From Limnephilus marmoratus (lineage: Eukaryota > Arthropoda > Insecta > Trichoptera > Limnephilidae), in NCBI GenBank assembly GCA_917880885.1, contig OU862916.1:46660831-46724830 (forward strand): DNA of 64,000 nt, read 5' to 3'. The translations under genes were made by a program, and so were the position numbers. Positions 32,806 to 44,407 of this stretch are shown piece by piece. Position 1 is the stretch's first letter. Each line of letters begins with the position of its first letter. The notes under the pieces were generated by a model. The model made no database searches, was not told the origin of the DNA, and worked only from the letters and a program-made list of their open reading frames with translations.

Positions 32806-33257
32806 CTGTGATGAATTGCATTAACCAACAGTGAAAATAAGAAAATATTGTAGCTTCCCACTTTAATTCAAAAAGAAAATACCAATTAATTATAAAACAG
32901 ACACACCTGCGACATCTACCGGTTCAAAGTAAATTGAATTCTTGTTGACGATAGGGATCTACGATTAAGTAGATTGAGATAAGTATTGATGAAAAGAACA
33001 CAGAGGGTGCTAGAAATCATCATTAATCAGCGTAATAATAAATAGTTGAAATCAACAGCCAATCAGGTCTAAACAGAAAGCTATAAATAACTAATGAAAC
33101 CAATCACAGAATGGAGGGCGTGTTCAGATTTTGAACAAAGAAATGGACTTTGAACTAAGCGATTAACCTGAGATTTATTGAAAAAAATATCGTCATCAAC
33201 CGAAAGATCAATACACTATAATGTAAACAGGGTCTCACGCTCGGTGCATTAGATACG

Positions 33258-33569
33258 ATGACCCCAGATTTAAGATATACAATCAGTACAATGAAGGTGT
33301 TGGCAACCGCCGTTAACGAGCAAATTAATCCACATTATGTTGGAAAAACTAGGCAAGAAAATAGCAAGAAAATTATGATCAGAGGAAGGTTAAAGAAAAG
33401 ACGTGTAAAACGTAAGAAAAGCTACTGTAGGGTTATTCAGCCGTATAACGAGTACATAGAAAGTCAGGGAGACCAGATTGAAAGGAAAGTGTACATTTTA
33501 TATTTAAAAGGAAGAAAAACGCTGGAAATTAGGGATGTCACTCTTGTAACGTCAGGGAAAACGATTTGA
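33258..33569 (+). CDS. LTR-encoded small basic protein, hypothetical (right copy)
   Basis: Identical to 18224-18535 apart from one His to Tyr change near residue 82 (YILHLKG to YILYLKG). The right copy lies downstream of pol and could be expressed from a subgenomic transcript, as accessory genes in some retroelements are. No splice sites were assigned. Confidence 0.35.
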   Translation: MTPDLRYTISTMKVLATAVNEQINPHYVGKTRQENSKKIMIRGRLKKRRVKRKKSYCRVIQPYNEYIESQGDQIERKVYILYLKGRKTLEIRDVTLVTSGKTI

Positions 33570-36500
33570 AAAGGAAATCTAATGGAAAAACTGACGTTTA
33601 AACGGAAGTGTTTATTGAACAATATAAGATTTCGACTTAATTTTGCGTTTTCAGACGAGTTAAAATAGATATCGTTATATATTTGGGATAGGGAGGTCAT
33701 TCTGGTTACATTACAGTAGATAAGGCAAACAAAGGAATTGTTTTACGTCAATTGTTTGACGAAAGTTCTATGGGAAATAGGACAGACTGTAAGGAAAAAT
33801 GATACATTATTTGAGTTGACGACCCCACACGCGATTTTGTTATTAAAACAGCCAGAAAGCGAACATGGTTTTAGACGATTAAACCCATTTTAATGGCTTT
33901 TGGGACGATAAAAATTATCATTGGTCCTATGGAGTGTTTACTCAAGGTAAAAACCATTATATTTTAGTACCCTCGAATAAACGCTGAGTTATTGGTGAGT
34001 ACATCGAAGTCCAGACATAAACAGATGTCAAATTTTAAATTAATGTAGATTTCGAGGAGAAAGGGACGGAAGTTGTGGGATGAACCATATAACGTAATAA
34101 AAATTGACATATATTTAAGGGCCGAAGTGGGAGTATCTCCTATAAAAATGTGGTAAATGATATATTAATTAGTAACAAATAGAAAATGAAATTTTCTATT
34201 GAGGCAGCAAACATCGAAAAACGATACAGATATCAGAGTAATGTACGGTGAAACTATGGGTGAATTGATACGGCCAAAGAAAGCAAAGAAAATCTTAAAT
34301 TAACAATTAATAAAATAAATACGGCTGGAAATATAAAAAATTATAGGGATGTGGAAAGTTACATGAGAATGAATGAGGAAAATCAAAAAAAGAACATCGT
34401 GAATAAAAGGGAAATAAGAGAAAATATGAAAATTCAAATCTACGACATAAGTAGAGACAATACAGTTTAAAACTGAATTGATCCATATAGGTGGCATAAG
34501 AATAAGAAGGAATTTAGGAAAAAGAAAATTGGAAAACGCATATTAAAGGTTTTGGCTTGAATTTGTTCATGTTCTGGTAGCGATAAACAAAATTGAGAAT
34601 TATGTACAGTTTATTGAAGACGTACCTATTATATTTTGAGGAAAAAAGAGATACGAAAATCATGATATTTGAGCTAAATTTTGTATGACCAACAGACAAA
34701 GGGATGAGGGGCATTTTGACGTAATATCAACGGTCCGATCCTGGAAAAATGTTTAAACGAGAGAGGGCATGAAGAAAATCTTGAAAGGTGGAGCTAACAG
34801 CAGTTAAACAAAAAAGGCAGAATCGATATATGAAATCTCGAGTTGTTATAGGTTAAATTCGTGGATCAAAGATAGCTTAGATAGGCCATTCTAATCCTGA
34901 GAGGGGTTTAAAAGACAGTACTTAGTGAATTTTCGTTAGTCATCGCGGGATTGTGAAAAGTTGAAGGTTCGTGAGTCGCGACGAAAACGTTGGGTAATTT
35001 ACTGGTGGAAAAATTCTATTAGTTAGAATCACAGGACTTAGCAAAATTTCATATTCGAGCCAGTGTTTTATAAAGATTTAAAGAAATTCAAGTCAGTGAA
35101 AATAAAAATAAAAGTTTACGTTCTATTTATTTGTGAAAAGTTAAAAGTGCTGTGATTTTGTTTAGGGGAAAATTCGGTTTTATAATCAATAAATATCATA
35201 TTTTGGGACTTAGTAATCTCGCGACAAGTGTCGGTGTGGTAATTAAATAAAGTGATGTAATAATAATAAAAAGTGAAAAGAAGTTATAAAAAATTAAGTG
35301 CATCCAATTAAACGGGAAAGTTCAATGAAAATCTTTAATTAAACTGAGTGTTTTAAATAAAGTACTATAATCAAAGTGTTGTTGGTGTAGCGAAATAAAA
35401 AATAAAAACCAGTGTTAGTTATCATAACGGTGATAGTTCCCTTAAATAAAGTGCAAATCGAACGTAATAATTTATCACAGGATTAATCTAGTGTTAGATA
35501 AAATAATAATAATAAATATAGACGTTAGAATAAATAATTAAAATTATTAAATTGCTGTTAAATGAGATTGTGGTAACTTAATAATAATTATTATTTCGGA
35601 AAGTTTAAATAAATAGTGAAATACGTTATCTTACTGCAAAATAGAAGAGTTCGGTGACAAACAAAAATAAAAATAATAAATCTCTTATTTCGTAAATAAT
35701 TGTGAAGTAGTTATTGTTTAAAACTATAATTTAAGCGGAGTATTATTTTAACGATGAAATAATTATAATAATAAATCTGGAAGTTAAAGTAAATAATGAA
35801 TAAATGAGCATGAAAATAATCTATTCGGTATTTAATCGTATAATTCCTTCTGCTAAATAAAAGTATGGAAGGAAAACGAACATAAAATAAGTAATCAATT
35901 GTTAATCTAATTTAAAAGGTGTTAAGTTAACCAACGAGATTTGAAATAAAATGCGGTTAGAACGATAAACATCATTTAATTTAGATAGATTAAACGGAAA
36001 TAAAATAAAATTGAAGTCGGGAAAAAAAAAAAATAATAAAAAAAATTTTATTTGAATTTAGTTGATGACATAGGAGTAGGTATTAGGTAAGAAAACATAA
36101 CAAGGTTTTACCGTGTAGCTCCCGGTCGGATAAAATAAAACCTTAAGGGGGTAAGTTTTATTAAAAATTAAAGTATAAATATTTCCAGGTTCCAAGGAGA
36201 AAGCGGTATGCAGCAAACAGTTGGTATTTGAATTAATTTTATAACAAGATATTACTTGCTTAATATGTGATATGTATATATATTAAATATTATATATAAA
36301 ATATTATATATAAAATAGATATATCTATTTATATGTATATATGTATATATATATATTATTCCAAGAAAGTTTTAATCAAAAAGAAACACACTTAAATAAA
36401 AGTAAAAGGTATCGATTACTAATACCTACTTAGAACGCACTATGCTATTAAAGAAAATAGCTGTGTGCTATAAAACATTTCAAGTTCATATTTTATACTT

Positions 36501-36927
36501 ATTTTATTAATATATATATACTATTTATTATAACTTCAGCTAATATAAAATGATCAAAAAAAAATGAGTTATGATATTAGAATTTACCTCAACTATAATA
36601 ACATTATATATATATATCTGTGTATTTATGTATCGAGACAAAGTATATGTATGCATTATGACTATATTTATCGGGGAACAGGTTAGACCTCGGCGAAAAG
36701 GAAATTATCACTATTAAATTCAAAAGAAAAATTTAGGACCATAAATCTCACATTCGGGAATGTTAAAGGTAAACAAATGTCTTTCGTTGAATCTAGGTCA
36801 CCAGGCCAGTGGGAATGTTGACATAACTAAAATTGTTTATAAAACAACTCGGTCAGTAGGGCACCGTGTTGAGTGCTTTAGGAAGGTGTCAATCTTAGGA
36901 TAGAGCAACACCATAACGTTGCGCAAT

Positions 36928-36941
36928 TATATATATAAAAA
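36928..36941 (+). promoter_or_regulatory. TATA-like box in the right LTR
   Basis: Same sequence as 21894-21907 at +15034. In this position it would drive transcription out of the element into the right flank. Confidence 0.3.
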
Positions 36942-38871
36942 GGGGTTAAACACAATCTTTAATTTGAACTTGAAGAGATATTTTAGGATTGAACAATTTG
37001 AAAATAATTAGATTTATTATAAGCTAAACAAATGAAAGGTACATCAAACATTTGAAAAATCACGGCATAGTCAAATAAAAGAACTTGAAGAGTATCATTG
37101 AACATTTGAGAAAAAATTTATGGATTAACTACTCTCCTAGGTAGCTAATAGGTACATCAAACATTTGAAAATCACGGGATAGTCAGATAAAAGATTATTG
37201 TAGAACTACATGAAAAATTCGGGAAAAATTTATGAAATAATTGCTCTTATGGGTATAAATAGTTTACATGAAGCAGTTGAAAAATCACGGGAGAGTAAAA
37301 GTTTTACCAAAAGTTGAACCTTGGGGGAAAATTTAGAAAATAGTTCAACAATGGGAGGCAGTGGTCGCTCCTAAAAAAAACCAAGGACCATTAACCAAAC
37401 ACATAATAGAGATGGCAATCTCTTAAAGAAAATTGTCAACCAAATCAATCAAAAGCTTGGAATTTTCGGCACTCCAGAACAAACCGAGATAATTGCTTAT
37501 TATATTAGTATTTATTAATATTTCCCACTCTTGGTATGTATATATTCGGTCATCGGTTAAGGTTTTGTGGAGAATCCCTTCTCACGAAATCCGAGCTCGG
37601 AATATAAGACTAGCTAGTTTTATATTGTGAGTTATAATCCTACCCAAACGTATGTTTACATATATATCTTTCTATGTACTGTACACTGGTTGATGTGGAC
37701 CCGCTTACAATTAGCGTTTTAGACTCGACAGAGTTACTCTCACATCATTTCTTGTACGTAGAGCGAGGATTCACGACCCGTAACTCTACACAACACCGTG
37801 AGTATATGATTGCATATAGGACGAAACCGGTTCGCCCTAAGTAAATAGTAGACCTTGGAGGAGTAGGAATTTGGGGGTATCTAGGCTCGGATGACGACCT
37901 GAAGGCAGTGCATGATGGCATAAGGAAGGACGGTTAGGACGCGATAACTTAGGTATCAATTAACCGATCCGCGCCAGAAGATTGTGCGAATTTCTAGTTA
38001 GAATTTGATCACCTGGTTTACTTGTAGGAGGAAGGAGCCAAATTTTCGGCAGAAAAGGGTATTCTGAGTTCGTCTAATATGCAATCTATTAATTACATTA
38101 ACCTACTAAACCCATCTTTATATGTACCTTATAGCAGCTGAATCGGATTGGAGAGATGACAAGCAGATACAAAACAATCATAATCAAATTTACTAACAAT
38201 TAACCATTTGAGTCATACTTAATTATTTGTTCAATTAAACATGCGTAATTCGATTAGTACAGGTTATTTACGAGTTCGTTAGGATGTAGGAAAGCATAAT
38301 AAGCGACGGAGGAAAGTTAGTTCATTTAGAGAAACTATTTAAAGTTAGATTTGCAAGAGAGAGACCAATACAGTTTGAAACTCAACGCTCTGACTAGAAT
38401 CAAGAAGTTACCACAAAGAATGAAAGTAATTAAAGTCCCATATCATAAATCAAAAAAATTACACAACGTTTGATGGAGTTTAATTACAACATAAATACGA
38501 AAATATTTACGTTCAAGGTCGTAAATAACGTATTAATTAGTTAAGTACATATATCTCTAAAGGTATATAGTGCAAGGGAGCTTTAAGTAGCTTTCTGTAG
38601 TTATCAAAGAAAATAAGGGTCCAATTTTCATGAAGGCTTGTGTGACGTAGGGAAGGAATTTTCCATCCCTACTACACACATGCAAAGCCTTAAAAATTTA
38701 AATATCGATCAGAGCCAAAAGAAAAGTTCAAGAAAACTTGAAGGGATGAAAGAATTCCAAAAATAGAAAAAAAATCAAGAGGGGAAGATAGAATTATTAC
38801 GACTGGTGCCAAGTGCCCAGGAGTAGAAAAAGAAAACAAAATCAGAATCAAAAGAGACAGAGATTATCACA

Positions 38872-38875
38872 CTAC
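38872..38875. repeat. Target-site duplication CTAC (right)
   Basis: It matches 17769-17772 and confirms that the 21-kb unit moved as one element. Confidence 0.85.
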
Positions 38876-39557
38876 TGAACACATTCTAACTTTTTTAATT
38901 AAAGTAGGTAGGTGCTTACATTTTTAAGAACACGTTAATTAACTGCTTATCTTGCAGTTTAACGGGACTAAATTGTGTTTTTGTTTAACATTTAAAGAAA
39001 AAATAAAGAAATTTAAAAAAAAAACAAGTAAATTTTCATCCGTCTTCGGGAAAATGCTCTTCAATACCTATCATATACGCTAATATATCCCATAAAGTGT
39101 TTTGTAACCTTTGAATACTTTAATTTTTACTCTTCGATTTTTTTTGTGTCTATATTCTTCATAAAAACGATGTGACGTATGCTCTTCTGCAAAATGATAC
39201 TGTTTTTGTTAATCAATGACATGTTTTAAAATAGTCATCTATCGAATATTTAATAATTAATGTAGATCTTTTCAACAAAGCCATTTTTATAAAATCCGTC
39301 ACTTCTACTCTCCACCATACACAGCAATATCCAAGCTAACAACGCTCGAGCTCTACTATGAATAAATGAAATGTAAAAATCATGTCTGTAAAATTGTGCA
39401 TCGCAAAAAATGCAAATTTTGTGGTAAATGATTTTGCCATTGAAAGCGACAATATTATACGTTGTTGGTGCATTTGTACATAGATGGCGGTCTAGCTAAA
39501 GGCTACAAGATGTCTCGATAAGGAAGGGTTGCATTCAGGTATTGTGCTCACATGACA
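38876..39557. other. AT-rich flank without recognisable feature
   Basis: Unique-looking sequence following the target-site duplication; no frame or repeat supported. Confidence 0.4.
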
Positions 39558-39898
39558 TGACAGGGAATGGGTACCGCCGCCCCGGGAACCTTAATTGGAT
39601 AACCAACACCTCTGCCATAGGTCACCCCAAGTGGTTCGCTACGTTTGGTGATTTAGCAGGGGTGCCTGGGTTCATGGGGTGAGGTTTGTCTAGGTCTTGG
39701 AGGCGGATGACCACGACGCACTGAACCCCAGATTCCTACCCACCCCCTAAAACCATTTTCCTTCCCAGAACTCTCCTCTCTTCCTTTCCTTAAATAAACC
39801 CTCCACCCAGCATCCCCAAAGATGACATAGGCCCTGAGGGAACTTATTTTCCTCAGGGCCTCCTGTGTGGAGCTCGTGTAAAAAAAATAAATAAAAAA
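39558..39898 (+). mobile_element. SINE family A (copy 1) with LINE-type tail hairpin
   Basis: Head GGGAATGGGTACCGCCGCC, body (CACCTCTGCCATAGGTCACCCC, AAGTGGTTCGCTACGTTTGG, GGTCTTGGAGGCGGATGA) and a 3' tail that folds. The tail pairs GGCCCTGAGGGAA with TTTTCCTCAGGGCC, inside flanking CCACCCAGC / CCTGTGTGGAG, then an A-rich end. The minus-strand frames are incidental. Pol III boxes are not clear; GGTTCGCTACGTTTGG is the nearest B-box-like word. Confidence 0.65.
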
Positions 39899-41011
39899 CA
39901 TCTTCACTGTTGAAACGACCCAATAAGCTTACACGAATATATAGCATTCCCTCCGCCGCTCAATGCCATTGAGCGCTTTCATAATTACCGTGACTATTCA
40001 CGGTTACGGTACCGTGACGCAAAAAAAGGCAATAAACTACGTTCCACAATCGCTATAATGCTGCAGCTCTTACACATTAAATAATGGTGAGACTCACAAA
40101 ATACGTGTGACTGTTTCCTCCAAAGTGCTACTTTTTCCTTTTCTTTTTTATTTTCTTTATACATGTGAGGGAGATGCACGATGATGACTGTATGTTTCAT
40201 TTATGGGGGTGTAAACATACATTTACCTTTTGTCTCATTTTCAACTGTTGTTATTTTGTGTGTAAGAAATAACTGCAACATTATCAGTCTTACTAAAAAA
40301 AACCTATGTTGTTGCAACAACATAAATAAAGCCCGATGAGTTTAAGAACAAAAGAAAAACCATCAGCGCATTGATATTTGACGTTTTTGAATTTTTGGAA
40401 TTCACTCACACTTCAATATTCCACACTTTCAAAATTATCGACACGGCTAGTAGAATTTTAGTGGTCTACGGAGACGTCATGGTGTGGGATGTGATAGAGA
40501 TGCAAGAAAATGATCAATTTTTGCCTTTGGAGATATACCTACGTACATTGCGTATCTCATCTTTTGAAAGAGCTGCAGCATTATAGCGATAAGGATCGAA
40601 TGTATTTTGCCTTTTTAAGCGTGACGATTCATGTTAATAACAAAAGCATTCATTGACTTCTTGCCAGTTTTCTCAAATTATTAGGGCACGAATAACTGAC
40701 CTGTTTCAGTAGTGCTGGCGAGGTTTCATTTATTCACACAAAGGGAGCCTTCCTTCCCTCTTGACGTCTGGGTTGTTTGACCTGGCTATTTTTTCCACTC
40801 AGTGAGAACGCATCGTGCACGCCACACACGTCCAACTCAGCACAGTTTTCTTGATGATCTCACGTCCACTTTATTCAATTTTCTACTGCCGTCCTACGCT
40901 TGTCATTTACGACAGGCGCCGCATTAACATTAATAAATGAAAGTATAGAGCTTTTGAATTTTTCACGTGTCCATGGAATATGGTAATATTTATGGTAATA
41001 TTTAAAGATAT
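39899..41011. other. Stretch without recognisable gene
   Basis: Open frames at 39994-40200 (minus) and 40371-40586 (plus, 71 codons) are unassigned. A short GGAATTTTGA-type mix at 40380 looks random. Confidence 0.35.
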
Positions 41012-41233
41012 GTGACTCTACGTCAAACCAAAAATTACAAACCGTTTAACAGTTTCTTTCTTGAGTACGAGCTAATAATACAAATAAATTACTGTGATCG
41101 ATTATTTATAAATCAGGGGAAGAGCCTATATAATAATCTGCCACTATCTGAATGTTTTGATTTGAAAATTTATTATATTTTATATCAATTAACTTCGTAT
41201 GTAGGTATCTGCTGTCTTTTAAAAATTTCCTAA
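41012..41233 (+). pseudogene. Probable LINE protein C-terminal remnant
   Basis: 73 codons. The part LFINQGKSLYNNLPLS resembles the YKGIKYFNNLPEEIK block near the C terminus of the LINE at 49592-50134, where such proteins end. The rest is AT-rich and not recognised. Confidence 0.3.
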
Positions 41234-41444
41234 AATATACTGGAAATCTATATATTATACTAAAACATTTACAAAAATCTACATATTTCTCAAGTTCATG
41301 GCTATCAAAGACTTTTTTGTGTATTTAAGTAATAAAAATATTTTGTAACTTCGCAACGAGATTGAGTAAACTAGCAATCACTTTGTGGTTTGACATATTT
41401 AATAAAATAAAATTCTTTTTTGTTTAAAACTACGAGATTTCTTA

Positions 41445-41495
41445 ATTTATGAACCGACCGATTTCGCTTTACTCAAGCATCTTCAGGGTACAAAT
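41445..41495 (-). ncRNA. Hammerhead-ribozyme-like motif of a Penelope-like element end
   Basis: Minus strand: CTGAAGA (41480-41486), an extra U, stem II GCTT/AAGC, GAAA (41462-41465), then ATCGGTC with a GUC cleavage triplet. The next bases, GGTTCATAAATTAAG, pair with the upstream AATTTGTACC in a long imperfect stem I. The core order CUGANGA, stem II, GAAA, short self-complementary stem III (AUCGGU), GUC fits the type I hammerheads known from Penelope-like retroelements. The extra U between core and stem II departs from the consensus. Confidence 0.45.
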
Positions 41496-41880
41496 TAATA
41501 CTAAACAAGAAGTACATAATGTGTGCTTATATACATATAATAAAATATAGAGGGAGACAACATGATACAAATATAACAAACACATTGCCGAAATAAAAAA
41601 AGCTGTAAAAACCAAAAGTCATAAACTTAATAATCAATTAGACATATCAAGTAGTCCAATAATAGGTCTGTTTCTTTAAAAAACCCTTTAAAAAAATTCC
41701 CAGTGCTCCTTACCACCATGCCAGTTGATGCTTTGTTCCTCCAAATTTATCATTATAAATTAGTCTACCTAATTATCTTTCGGTTTTTTCCATTATTTGA
41801 GTGCTTATATATATTTATTTAATGTATTTTATGGCCGTCTATGTTTATTATATATGTAATTATATTTTTTTAATTTTTGA

Positions 41881-42074
41881 CCTGTCAGTGTTTGAGTTGA
41901 GTGGGCGTAGCGCTTGGGTCCCACCCGAGCGTCGCGTGTTCGATTCCTCGGCTGGCTAAGTCCTCTACCACAACACAGCAACATTTTCGGCTTTCTGTGG
42001 AGGTAGTAAGAGATTTTCAAAGATTGTTGGGTCATTCGTAACCCGGGAATGTTTGTCTTTCTTTTTAAAAAAAA
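41881..42074 (+). mobile_element. tRNA-derived SINE, family C (copy 2, best preserved)
   Basis: The head has an A-box-like GTTTGAGTTGAGTGGGCGTAG and a perfect B-box core GTTCGATTCC (41939-41948). Family body GGCTGGCTAAGTCCTCTACC, CTTTCTGTGGAGGTAGTAAG, GTAACCCGGGAATGTTTG and a T-rich then A-rich end (12-13 A) follow. A pol III transcript ending in poly(A) is expected. Confidence 0.7.
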
Positions 42075-43734
42075 AAAAATATTATAATTTGTCTACACAA
42101 AACATACCTCGGGTTTTTTTCATTCGTATTTTTCATTAAACTTTAAACATTTTACGCTATTTGGAAAATGTGATTACTCTCTTAACAGAGTCTTTCACAA
42201 ATAAATGAGTTCGTATAATGTACATAAAACCACGGAACATTAATATTAAGTTAAGAAGGAAGTTAGACAAACAGTATTATTAATAGCAGATGAACATTAA
42301 GTCAATATTAGTTAAAAATTTGTTACCCAACTATTTAAATAATTAACCGAAATTTAATCATGGTTTTGTCGAAGTCATCTGAAAAATTTCTTTCTTTTGA
42401 CAACTTTTCTGTTCCTTGATTACCATATTGAAATCACATTCTTAATTATGATCTTTTTTAGTTGCTAACTTTAAATAAACTTCGTTTGAACGTTTGGCTC
42501 TTGTCAAATAACGAACGATATTTGTTTTTTCGCAAGCCGTGATAAATGCTTAAGTTGAACTCGAACGGTTGGTATATTTTGGATTACGGGAAAGTTACGT
42601 TTCGGGATTTTATCGACGGAATTTCTCAATTGCCAGGTTCGGGTTACCGGTGGAAAATTGACGTTTTCAAAGAGAAATGTTATTCGCCAATCGGTGTTAA
42701 ATATATTATCTACGAAATAACGGATGTTCAAAGAGAGAAAAAAAAACACTTTTCTTCCTTTACATCAAAGTACCTACACTTTTTATTTTATTTTATTTAT
42801 TAGCGTTATAAACAGTCTTTATAAATTCATGCATGACAGTGACAAGAATATTTATGTCAATGACCATTAAAATATCGATACTGAAGTGTAAAGACTTCAC
42901 TAGAAAAATACACAACAATATAGTATGGAAGTGAATATTCTTTCTTAAATCTATAAAAAGTGTTTTATGAAATATTTTCAAGGCTTACATTGAATTTTAA
43001 TTGATGTCAATAATATCTCTGAGGAAGTGATTTTATTCAAATTCTAAATGCTAAAAGAAAAAGAGGAAATGAGATGAACTAAAAAAAATAAATCAATGAA
43101 ATATTTAGTTTTTGGTCAAATATATGGCATTCGGTCGAGTGTTATTTTTACGAATGCTATGAATTCGTGTTAAACACGTCGATGATTGGACACAATCTAT
43201 TAAATGTGTTACAGCTTCTTCTTATAAATACATTTTCAAGGTCATTTGTATTGCTCTTAAGAATATAAAAGGTGTCTGGAGATCGAGTAACTTTTAATGG
43301 ACATCTGAAGTGAATATATCGTAGTAAGTATGGGCTATCAATAAAGATATGAAACATCTTATGGAGCATTAATAGGTCTCTGATATCTCGGCGTTGATCA
43401 AGAGATTTAAGGTTTTTTGGTAAATAGTTTTTTTTTCTGAACTCTTTCTAGATTTGCTTTATATGTAGATTAATGAGGGTTCCATACTATTGAAGCATAC
43501 TCCAGGTGGCTTCTGACGTAGGATATGTAGAGAAACTTAAATGTTTGTTGATTTGTGAAAATCAAATAACTCGCAGCACTTTTAAAAATTTATTTCGAAT
43601 AAATTAATGAGTAAAAGATGTAATATTTGATCATCGAAATTTTAACGACCTTCAAACGAATATTTAAAACAGAAAAATCATAAAAAAATACGGTCGCATC
43701 TAGTTCGGTGAAAATCTGGCAATCGTGATAAACA
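42075..43734. other. AT-rich stretch; one unassigned 85-codon frame
   Basis: 42546-42803 (plus) reads MLKLNSNGWYILDYGKVTF and so on, in a more balanced composition than its surroundings. It matches nothing I know, and an overlapping minus frame of similar length is open too. No splice context was established. Confidence 0.3.
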
Positions 43735-43925
43735 TATCAGCCAATAAAAAGTTGCGTTAAGAAAATGATGATAATGTTAGTAGTACTTATTCGATTTATC
43801 ATGCAGTTAAATATGACCGAAGGTGACAGGGTGGTTTAACTCATTGGTTGGAGCAGAGCCCCGGCAAGGCTAAGGTTCTGGGTTCATTTTCTATTTTTCC
43901 TTTTTCAAATTTTCGTCTGAGATAT
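43735..43925 (+). mobile_element. SINE-like element, family D (copy 2), Ala-like tRNA module
   Basis: Its first 90 bp (CAGCCAATAAAAAGTTGCG to AATATGACCGAA) align with 12205-12285. The module at 43829-43893 has a D-arm-like TAACTCATTGGTTGGAGCA and an anticodon-like stem AGCC/GGCT with loop CCGGCAA. A degraded B box (GGTTCTGGGTTCATT) precedes a T-rich tail. Confidence 0.45.
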
Positions 43926-43969
43926 TATAATTAAAAATGATAATTAAAAATACAATAAACAAAAGTTTT

Positions 43970-44025
43970 AAGTAATCCTGATGAAGTAAGCATTGCTTAC
44001 GAAACATATTGGGTTTTGAACTGTA
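43970..44025 (+). ncRNA. Hammerhead-like core, degenerate
   Basis: CTGATGA (43978-43984), an extra A, a perfect 6-bp stem II GTAAGC/GCTTAC with loop ATT, then GAAAC (44001). The stem III, cleavage triplet and stem I are not convincing, so this is probably a decayed Penelope-like terminus. Confidence 0.3.
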
Positions 44026-44407
44026 GAAGTGGTTAAAACTACAGTTTATTATTTTTTTTGTTAATTAAAATTGTGCAAGAAAACAAGTTTGCTGTGTTTG
44101 AAAAAAAAACAATTATTTCGCACTCAAGATTTAACATACCAGACCACTGTAAAAAAAATGTTTTGTCTTTTTTATTTTTTTTTCTGTAAGATGCATTTTT
44201 TAAAATGCTCACCATTTTGAAACAGTTTCTATGTTGAATTATCCTAGAAAATACGTTTTTCAGCCCGTTTGACAAAATATTTTTTAAAAAACTATACATC
44301 GGATTTGCATGCGCCATGTCTTAAACTGTTCAAAAATCCAGTCTCTATGGCACGACGCGACGCCAGGGATTTTTTTATAAAGGGCCCCCTTCTATTTTAT
44401 TATTTTT

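Larger units (their letters stand above)
17773..38871 (+). mobile_element. Giant Ty3/Gypsy-like LTR retrotransposon with 6-kb LTRs (complete)
   Basis: The element is 21,099 bp: LTR 17773-23837, interior 23838-32806, LTR 32807-38871. Terminal inverted repeats are TGTGAT and ATCACA, and the target-site duplication is CTAC (17769-17772 and 38872-38875). LTR landmarks are offset by exactly 15034 throughout, so there is no net indel between the LTRs. The only base change I found is C at 18467 against T at 33501. The order protease, RT, RNase H, integrase makes it Ty3/Gypsy-like. The NPxxxERV integrase motif, absence of a chromodomain and very long LTRs resemble the Osvaldo/Woot/Ulysses group, which is an inference needing a tree. 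Gag and Pol are both open, so the copy looks recent and possibly still competent. There is no env after pol. The sense strand is A-rich and C-poor. Confidence 0.93.
32807..38871 (+). repeat. Right LTR, 6065 bp
   Basis: Same content as the left LTR, displaced by 15034. It follows the polypurine tract directly. One substitution is seen (T at 33501), changing His to Tyr in the LTR ORF. Confidence 0.93.

Noticed and set aside
31127..32806. env gene after pol
   Set aside because: No plus-strand frame above 60 codons, no signal peptide or membrane segment, only A-rich and repeat sequence.
43970..44025. Active hammerhead ribozyme
   Set aside because: The core and stem II are good, but no acceptable cleavage triplet or stem I could be drawn; listed only as a degenerate motif.
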